Origin: Cubamyces lactineus
Taxonomy: Eukaryota; Basidiomycota; Agaricomycetes; Polyporales; Polyporaceae
Assembly (NCBI GenBank): GCA_022376465.1
Contig: JACDTU010000001.1
Span: 1,488,001-1,552,000 of the forward strand
DNA length: 64,000 nt
Direction of reading: 5' to 3'
How positions within the stretch are numbered: the stretch's first letter is position 1; each line of letters starts with the position of its first letter. Below the pieces are notes generated by a model. That model saw only the letters and a program-made list of their open reading frames with translations, was not told the DNA's origin and searched no databases. The position numbers and the translations under genes are program-made. This document shows positions 57,547 through 64,000 of this stretch, piece by piece.

Positions 57547-58492
57547 TTATGAAGACTCGGGCAATGAAGATGACGGTTGTGGATGACTTGACGAAGGGGT
57601 GTGCTCGACTGCGATTTCAGTCGACAGCCGCGAAATTTCGGAGAATGCTGCCCTGAGCAGGTCCAGGTCCGCGTCAAGGTTCTCTGCCCGAGATTTCATC
57701 TGGAGGCCGCATCAGATCATGGCACAGGTAATGGGGATGAATGGGGATGCCAAGAGGGCTTACAGCAGCAATGGTATCGCTCGCGGCGATGAGCTCATGA
57801 TGGTGGTTGTACACTAAGCTCTGCCGCTCACTGTCCAATTGCCGGATTTCTAAAGCAATGTATTGTCGCATAGTCAGCATCTGCTCAGCCAAGATATCGC
57901 GCCTCGCTCACCCGTAAGCAGGTCGTTCTCCGTCTTGAGCAGTGTTGGTAACGACGCAGTGGTAATCAGCTGCTCGTAATACGCCCTCGCATCGAACGCA
58001 GGCGAGTCTGTCATTATCCGGCGCCGTTTCAGCACAACCATGTCATCGACCCAAGCATTCAGTATGATGCTCACCGAAATCCATCGGGTCCTGACTGCTC
58101 TTCGCGCCTCCGAGCGGTGGTGGCGGCCCCAAGCCCAAACCATAATGCTTCCTCAGCAGCTCTCGCGCACGGGTCTTCTGCCTCTCCACTCCCGTGCCCG
58201 CACCTGACCGCCCTTCCAGACCCAATGTGCTCGAGCTCACGCTCGCTAATGAGCCGGATGCCCGTCGTGGGGTCGCCGTGCCAGACTGCGGGGCAGAACG
58301 AAGCGAGGAAGGCGAAGTCGGCCGTCGAAGAGGTGACGCCGGAGGGCGCGGTATCGGTGTGTTGGGCGTGCGCGCACCAGCGTGTAAGGGCGTGCCGGGT
58401 GTGTGTGGAGTATAAGGCGTATGAGGTGTGCCGGGTGTGTGCGGACTGTATGGTGTTCGCGGAGGACTGGAAGGCGGATTCAACGAAGACAT
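57547..58492 (-). CDS. VPS51: Vps51, GARP tethering complex subunit
   Basis: A 250-residue Vps51/Vps67-family protein, which in the GARP complex tethers endosome-derived vesicles to the Golgi. Exons: 58492-58075, 58007-57912, 57849-57764, 57699-57547. The first 90 residues are Pro/Ser/Thr-rich with TPHTPYTPHTPGTP repeats. The core begins ARELLRKHYGLG, then PMDFDSPAFDARAYYEQLIT and LLKTENDLLTEIRQLDSERQ, and ends SDTIAAMKSRAENLDADLD, the coiled coil that defines the family N-terminus. It is close to yeast Vps51 (short, lacking the long metazoan C-terminus). Confidence 0.87.
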
Positions 58493-58722
58493 CGGCAGAA
58501 TTTGATAGTCGTCCTTCTACAATCACAGGTACAAGTAAGGGGCTCGAGTTCAGAGGATCCGAGGAAGTGTCTCTGTATAGCGGGATGGTATAACGCAATG
58601 GGACTGTGGTGGTAGACTGTAGCTGAGCTTCGGCCACTCAGTGATGCAACATGGACTGCTTTCCTTGTTTGGGGGTACTGACATTGACCGTACGGGTTGG
58701 TGTGCAAAGGGCTCTTCCTAAC

Positions 58723-58805
58723 GGTTCCGTGGTCTAATGGTTATGACGTCTGCTTCACATCAATGTGTTCGCTGAAGGTTCCCGGTTCGATCCCGGGCGG
58801 AGCCA
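58723..58805 (+). tRNA. tRNA-Val (CAC) with a 10-nt intron
   Basis: The acceptor stem GGTTCCG pairs with CGGAGCC, with discriminator A at 58805. The D-arm GTC/GAC and the T-arm CCCGG-TTCGATC-CCGGG are intact. The anticodon is CAC at 58756-58758, followed by A37. The intron is 58760-58769 (TCAATGTGTT), in the canonical place between positions 37 and 38, and its TGTG can pair with CACA of the anticodon loop. The anticodon stem TCTGC/GCTGA has one T-T mismatch. Confidence 0.85.
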
Positions 58806-58806
58806 C

Positions 58807-58811
58807 TTTTT
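58807..58811 (+). terminator. RNA polymerase III T-run terminator
   Basis: Five T residues begin two bases after the tRNA end, the standard Pol III stop. Confidence 0.7.
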
Positions 58812-59045
58812 GCCTGCTTCCACTAGCATCATATGCTCCCCGGTTCCGAAACACCTATCGTTGTATATATGTATGCACGTAGGAGATGTTATCAACAATT
58901 TTGGGACAGCACTCTCCCTGCCACCAGTATGTATCAGACGGTGCGTTGACATTACAATTAAACAGAATGAATACAAGGAATGATCATAGCTACAGCAATG
59001 TCCGACATAGCGGTCTAAAGCGACTTGCAGAAGAATCGTATACTT

Positions 59046-60266
59046 CTACTGGTATCCAGCACTAGCTCTGTTCGCGGCTCTGGCATTGGCGGGATACGCT
59101 ATAGGCGTTTGCCCTTGCGCGAAGGCTGAGGAGCCATTCACGCTATCCATCTGCGTGTGGCCGTTAGCGGGCCCCGGCGCAACACCCGCGGGGTATCCGT
59201 CCGCCCCAACCCCGTTACCGTGGCCATTTGCAGGTGCGTTCGCAAGACCATTTGCGTGGCCGCGGTTGCCGGCTTCGTTCGCCTCAAGGTCCGCGGTGAG
59301 ACCTTGGCCGCGCTCTCGCATCGCGAGGAGACGTTGACGCGAGAGCTCGCCCTTGTGTACGCCTTTGGCCATGCGGAGGTCGAAGAAGAACGTGAGGATG
59401 TAAAACGTGAAGCCGAATGCGATCGTCCATTCCAGAACAGCTATCGGACATGCCATCAGCCCTCTACGTCGAGAGATAGTATGGCACTACGCACCTCCCG
59501 GATCAGTGGCCTGGAACAAGGTAATCGCGAACGCGATCGCAAGGAGAATCAAGATGCCTGCAATCGTGCCTTTCGCAATATAGAGGTGTTTGAGTTTGCG
59601 GATCTCCACAAAGTCATGGCTGATCCATCGGTACTGCAACTAACGTGAGTCCCTACATTCGATATACGTGCTGAGTCGCGTCTGACTTACCTCTACCACC
59701 GTGAATATGGCGCTGAGGCCCACGCCGAGTATGAACACAAGAAGGAATACGCGGTGCAAGCTAGGGTGCCGCTTTGTGTCGAAGATGGAGAGGAGAATGA
59801 GTCCGCACATGCCGACAAAGGCAAATATGATCGCCAAAATGGCGAGAACGCGCTCGCGGCGGCGCATATTAGCGACAAGTCTACACACCAAAGTGTAATT
59901 AGTCGTCCGCTAGGTCGGGTGTATAGGGAACAAGACATACCGCCCCTCATGCCTCAACCACCTCTCAATTGCAGACGAGAGGAAGAAGGACACTCCCGTG
60001 ATACAGCATCCAACAATGAAGAGTGGCTTGAGAATGTCTGCTCCCACGTCGGATATGTAGGCTATACTACCGTCCTGCGAGACGTAATGCGGCCTGCCGC
60101 TAGCCAACCACGTAATGAGGAGAGCCCATAGTGTGGCTGGCAATGCGTGAGATGAGACAACGTCGCGAGCTTACAATGCCTAGGACTCACCGAACCATAT
60201 GAACGCGCCGAAGAGCGGTATCCATACGTGCAGCCAATGCTCATGCTCGTGTGGGATGAACCACAT
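59046..60266 (-). CDS. Frag1/DRAM/Sfk1 family membrane protein
   Basis: A 333-residue multi-span membrane protein. Exons: 60266-60191, 60136-59941, 59880-59691, 59639-59495, 59440-59046. Hydrophobic spans: LHVWIPLFGAFIWF joined to ATLWALLITWLASG, then PLFIVGCCITGVSFFLSSAI, then VLAILAIIFAFVGMCGLILL, LLVFILGVGLSAIFTVV, AGILILLAIAFAITLF and LEWTIAFGFTFYILTFFFDL, giving six spans as in Sfk1 and DRAM. The loop YISDVGADILKP is a family mark. The C-terminal 100 residues are Gly/Ala/Asn-rich, cytosolic and disordered. Yeast Sfk1 helps hold the PI4-kinase Stt4 and lipid asymmetry at the plasma membrane; the role here is by family only. Confidence 0.87.
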
Positions 60267-61012
60267 ATTTTGATATCAGCGTTATCTCAAGAGTTTGCGA
60301 ATGCTCGTGTGCGAGTCGTGGAAATGAAGTGAAGGTAGCTCCGGCGGCCAGTGCACTGTCGGGATGACTAGTCAGAACGAACCGCGATCGCGGCTGCCAG
60401 GCGATCGAATGGCCTGCAGGATGTAGGGAGGGAAAGAAAGCAGGGCTGCATCGTGCGGAGATGGGGCTGGGACGTCTTATGCAGCAGCCCAGAGTAAACC
60501 GCACTGTCGCCTCCAGCCCAGCCGAGCAATGTTCTTGCTCTACCTAGATGTGACGTCACACCTCATTCCACGCCTTGGAGTATCGGCAGAACGGCTAATG
60601 TAAGCGCCCGTTGCGGGCATAAGCAGATCTGACATCCTCGCGGTAAGTACGTCGCGAACACCGCCGAGAGAACGAGGCGAGGTCTACGGTCAGTTAGGCC
60701 GCCGCTGGCCACGCGCAAGTCAAGGTGCGGAGTACGATAACTAACTTGGAAAGGGTACAGCGACTCACATACAGTTAACATCGACTTCTGCAACACAACG
60801 TCGTCCTACTGGTAATGCACGCAACACGCGACGTTGTCCATATAGAACGGAGATAAAAGAAAACATACCGGGCTAGCGGAAATAGTAGAGTACAACAGCG
60901 TGAAAACGCGGCGCAGGTAACGGTAGGGATATCGCTGATAGAAAGGGACCGTCGCTGACCTCCGCTTATAGAGAGAAATACCGCCGACAATAACTGGACA
61001 ACATACGCCAAG
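60267..61012. other. Intergenic, Sfk1-like promoter and DsbA-like 3' side
   Basis: Holds a perfect TGTGACGTCACA palindrome and otherwise no gene. The 3' UTR of the DsbA-like gene is in the right part. Confidence 0.5.
60549..60560. promoter_or_regulatory. CRE-type palindrome TGTGACGTCACA
   Basis: A perfect 12-bp palindrome with the TGACGTCA core of ATF/CREB bZIP sites, about 285 bp upstream of the Sfk1-like start. Binding inferred. Confidence 0.5.
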
Positions 61013-62033
61013 TCACGATTTGACGGCGGCGGCGGCGGCAGCAGCAGCAGCAACGGGGCAGCCAGAGTCAGAGCAGCTCGGAGCAGCAGGGATGGTATGA
61101 AGAGGCCCCTTGCCAGCCAACTTGCGGAATATCTACGATTCTGTTTGTCAGCTAACGACAGACGCAGATAGTTTGGCGGGGCGTACCTGAGTGTAAACAT
61201 CCGCCGTCTGGCCGCCGCTAACGGCCCACCGACCATTGATGATGGTGAACGGCACGCCAGAAACACCCTTCTTGCGCGCCTCGTTGGCCATCTGCTCAAC
61301 CTCTGCGCGATATTCATCGGACTTGAAGAATTCGACGGCCTGTGGGGAGAGGTAAGGCGTCATCCGTTCTCACACAGCGATAAGGTAAGCGGCGCACCTC
61401 CTCCTTGGTGAACACGCCAGCGTCCTCCGCAAGCTCGCCGAGGAAGTGAATATCGGCGATGTTCTTGCCCTCCGTAAAGTACGCATGGAAGATCGCTTCC
61501 AGGACCTTTTCTTGCAGTTCCTGGCCTCCGATCATGTACGCTTTTCGGAGGAGGCGGTGGGCGCGGATAGTCTGACAAAGCCAGCCCTGAAAGCCGCTAC
61601 AGGGTATGTGGCGGTCAGCCGTACGGCCATGTATATCCACCCTGGCGCGGCATAACCGGGTACGATGCCTATGCACTTACATTTCAATGCCAAGGTCTTT
61701 GGCACGTGCGCTAACCATCTGCTGGATCTGCGTCATCTTCTCCTCGCCAAACTTCTCCAGGTAGAACGTCGTCTTGTCTATGACCTTGCCCTCATCCATG
61801 TTCGGATGCAGCAAGAACGGTCGGTGCTCGACCTTGATGGTCAGCTCGCAATCTGCGGCGTCCTTTATGGCCTTTTGGAGCTCGCGCTGCCCGATGTAGC
61901 ACCATGGACAAGTCTGTGCGCGTGAGTGCGCTAGCGGTTAGTGCAGTCCCAGGATTTGCACGGCGCGAGAGATAGGAGGATGCAGACGCACAATGTCCAT
62001 GATGACCACCAGAGACACCACTGTTGGCTGCAT
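61013..62033 (-). CDS. DsbA-family thioredoxin-fold oxidoreductase (FrnE-like)
   Basis: A 248-residue DSBA-like thioredoxin-fold protein (2-hydroxychromene isomerase/FrnE group). Exons: 62033-61992, 61913-61681, 61596-61398, 61339-61187, 61132-61013. The redox motif is CPWC in DITCPWCYIGQRELQ, split from its strand by intron 1. The cis-proline loop is SGVPFTIINGRWAVSGGQ. The helical insert reads RAHRLLRKAYMIGGQELQ and HAYFTEGKNIADI, typical of the group. The C-terminus is SCSDSGCPVAAAAAAAAVKS with a poly-Ala run from a GCT/GCC repeat. No signal peptide is seen, so it is probably cytosolic. The junction of exons 2 and 3 was fixed by frame and by homology to the insert. Confidence 0.88.
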
Positions 62034-64000
62034 GGCTTGCGCGCGATGACTCGGATACTCAGGTCCTGGGTGCGGTTGCTTGCGCGTGTGTGTGCGAGTG
62101 CGTGCGCGTACGAGAGTGGGGTGTGCGAACGGTAGAAGAAGCGTGCGCTGCCGACGAACGGGTTGAAGTGTAGGGTACCGTCAGGAAGCGGGGGAAGCCC
62201 AGGAGAGGAGGTGAACTGTAAGCAGGAGAATGCGCGCGGGTAGGACGAGCGCCGAGGCGTATATATGAGCTGGAGAGGCCCCGTTACAAATAGCAGAGAG
62301 GAGGATTGGTGAGCAGCCGCTAAGGCGCCGCACCGGGCTCGGAGTTCCTCCTCTACTGTGACACTACGTGACGATGGCGTGACCCGCGCTCATTCTTCCA
62401 GCGTCATCTCGCTCGGATCTCTTCCCTCCGCAGCCACACAAACGTTGACCTCGCTGACCACCACCCTCCGTTAGCCAAGGGCAACTACATATGCATCTCG
62501 GACCACTACGTACACATGCCTGGCCAACCACGCTTGGTGCGTTGCGTCGCAGAATCACGGCGCGCTCTGTCCTCCCATCGCGTGCCTAAAGACACCCTAT
62601 CTATGTCATCGCGGGAGAGTGATGATGAGAAAACATGGCCATGATGGGGTCTTCTTGCAGTGGACGGACGCCTGTGCCTTCCGACCTTTCCGGAGTAAGC
62701 GATGCACTTCGTAAGCTACATCGCTTCCCTCGATCTTGTAACCTGCAAATTGACCACCACCTTCAAATCCGTCTGTTCCTGTTAGCCAGGCCCCTCAGCG
62801 CGTGTAGGGTGCTTGCGGCGGCATTGCATATACCGTTCAATAGCAGCGCCGTCGCAGGGTACTGATGACCACTCGCAAGCCATGCGTTGCCGGTCGTGTA
62901 ACACACTCATGTGTGCCGTGCTTGTAGCAGCGTGCAGACTGCCCGGCGGGCCCACGCTCGTGAGTAAGAGCGGGTTGGCTCCGTGCTAGACGAGACGCTT
63001 GGAAGTGCAGAACCACGGTATTCTGCTCCTCTGCGGGTTGCATAGTCTCTCCGCATGACCACAGAAGAGACCGGATCGGATTCCTGGTAAGCAGGTAAGC
63101 AGGGCTTCTTTATTTGGACTATGCTCGGCATGAAACGTTGCGATTTGAGGGCTAACAAACCTTAGTGTTCTTAGAGAGGTTCGGCCATGAACCACGGCCT
63201 CCAGAGAGCTTCGGGGATCTTCCCGGGCATGCATGTGCATAATCATTGGCTCCTCATGCGATGACATCTACATCGCCGACCTCCCTGCACAATGCTGGTG
63301 TGAATGGTTCTCCACTTCTGCTCCCTCTCCGCGGATGTCTGCACGAAATAAAAAAAAAGGTTCCTAGATGAATAGCGCTGGCGCCCGAACCATTGGCGTT
63401 TGTCCGTTCTCCAAGGTTCTTGCTTATGCTGATACCGGTGAGTGCGTGATCCGTACGGACTCTATTAGAACGACATTGACATAGATTCGAGATACCTTCA
63501 TCTTCAGCCGACTTCTAGTCTACGCTGCAGGGGCTGCGCGATGCGATGTCACTTTCTTAGGTCTGCAGAATCCACACGATTGCGAATCCAACTTGTACGG
63601 CACAGGCGTGCCTTGAGAAGAAGCTGCTAAGGCAGACTCCCCCGCAAGCCGAGAGTACTTGCTTCCGAATGTTCGTCACAAGGCGTGATCGTCCCGACAC
63701 CAGACAATGCGCGCGTGTAGAATATCTATGGGCGTTTGGTGAGAACCCCAGAGCAAGGGCCGATCTTCCATCTGGATTTCTTCCCATTGCTGGCTGCGCT
63801 CTGGGCCGTCCGACTTATAAAGTGAAGCGGCCTAACCCGCCTGCCGCCTCGCATTAACTCGTCACTCCTCTTCCTCCAAGTAGCCCATACCTCCTAAGCG
63901 CGTTTCTCCTGAGAGAATTTTCTACACCAACTTCAAGGCACTCGTTTTCTGACGGCGACTGTCATGTGTACATACGGAGGAGAGGCTTCCGCGCCGAGAA
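62034..64000. other. Right-end region without a recognised gene
   Basis: Nearly 2 kb in which no frame shows domain-like sequence. The left 250 bp is the DsbA-like promoter. A TTATAAAG at 63815-63822 and a pyrimidine-rich run after it could be the promoter of a rightward gene starting near or past 63967, where an ATG opens a frame that leaves the window. Confidence 0.4.
63816..63821 (+). promoter_or_regulatory. Possible TATA box of a gene beyond the window
   Basis: TATAAA followed by a TC-rich leader. The downstream gene is outside the sequence, so this is only a suggestion. Confidence 0.3.

Noticed and set aside
1..64000. CRISPR array, prophage or bacterial operon
   Set aside because: No spaced identical repeats, and the genes are spliced and eukaryotic throughout.

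Overview
This window is nuclear DNA of a filamentous basidiomycete, most likely an Agaricomycete. The evidence is dense genes split by many 50-70 nt GT-AG introns, an intron-containing tRNA-Val, a CYP51 sterol demethylase, and fungal forms of replication factor C, Tps1, Vma9, Env7, Rsm1, Bsd2, Dss1 and Vps51. The order or species cannot be read from sequence alone. All gene models below were built by hand from splice sites and reading frame. For every multi-exon model the exon lengths sum to a whole number of codons.

Layout. 0-5 kb: 3' end of a histidine acid phosphatase (phytase-like), an alpha/beta hydrolase and a bHLH factor, all on +. 5-16.3 kb (all -): replication factor C subunit RFC5 with three MluI boxes upstream, trehalose-6-phosphate synthase, a Rieske-FAD oxidoreductase (AIF-like) in 16 exons, and an MFS transporter. 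17.8-23.5 kb (+): a Bsd2/NDFIP-type Rsp5 adaptor, a broken and an intact PP2C-like (pyruvate dehydrogenase phosphatase-type) gene, and a dead inverted copy of the MFS transporter interrupted by a captured fragment of a threonine deaminase gene. 23.5-28.9 kb: gene-poor accessory DNA with a GYPQG-repeat protein and another broken PP2C copy. 28.9-47.4 kb: a conserved housekeeping block (Rsm1-like C3HC zinc finger protein, Env7/STK16 kinase, C2H2 nuclear protein, mitochondrial RNase II Dss1, alcohol dehydrogenase, ERG11, VMA9, HEN1, ribosomal P0). 48-53 kb: a large mitochondrial PPR-like protein and a second intact PP2C-like gene. 53-62 kb: a large disordered nuclear protein, a DUF427 protein, VPS51, tRNA-Val(CAC), a Frag1/DRAM/Sfk1 membrane protein and a DsbA-like oxidoreductase. 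62-64 kb shows no convincing gene.

The genes are mostly independent housekeeping units with no operon-like logic and no obvious secondary-metabolite cluster. Divergent pairs (Rsm1/Env7, C2H2 protein/Dss1, disordered protein/DUF427) share promoters of 340-395 bp. The unusual part is 14-28.5 kb. An intact MFS gene and its dead head-to-head copy bracket Bsd2 and a duplicated, decaying PP2C family. The dead copy carries an intron-bearing threonine deaminase fragment flanked by a 7-bp direct duplication and also a tract nearly identical to the living gene. This looks like a local hotspot of duplication, double-strand-break repair and gene conversion.
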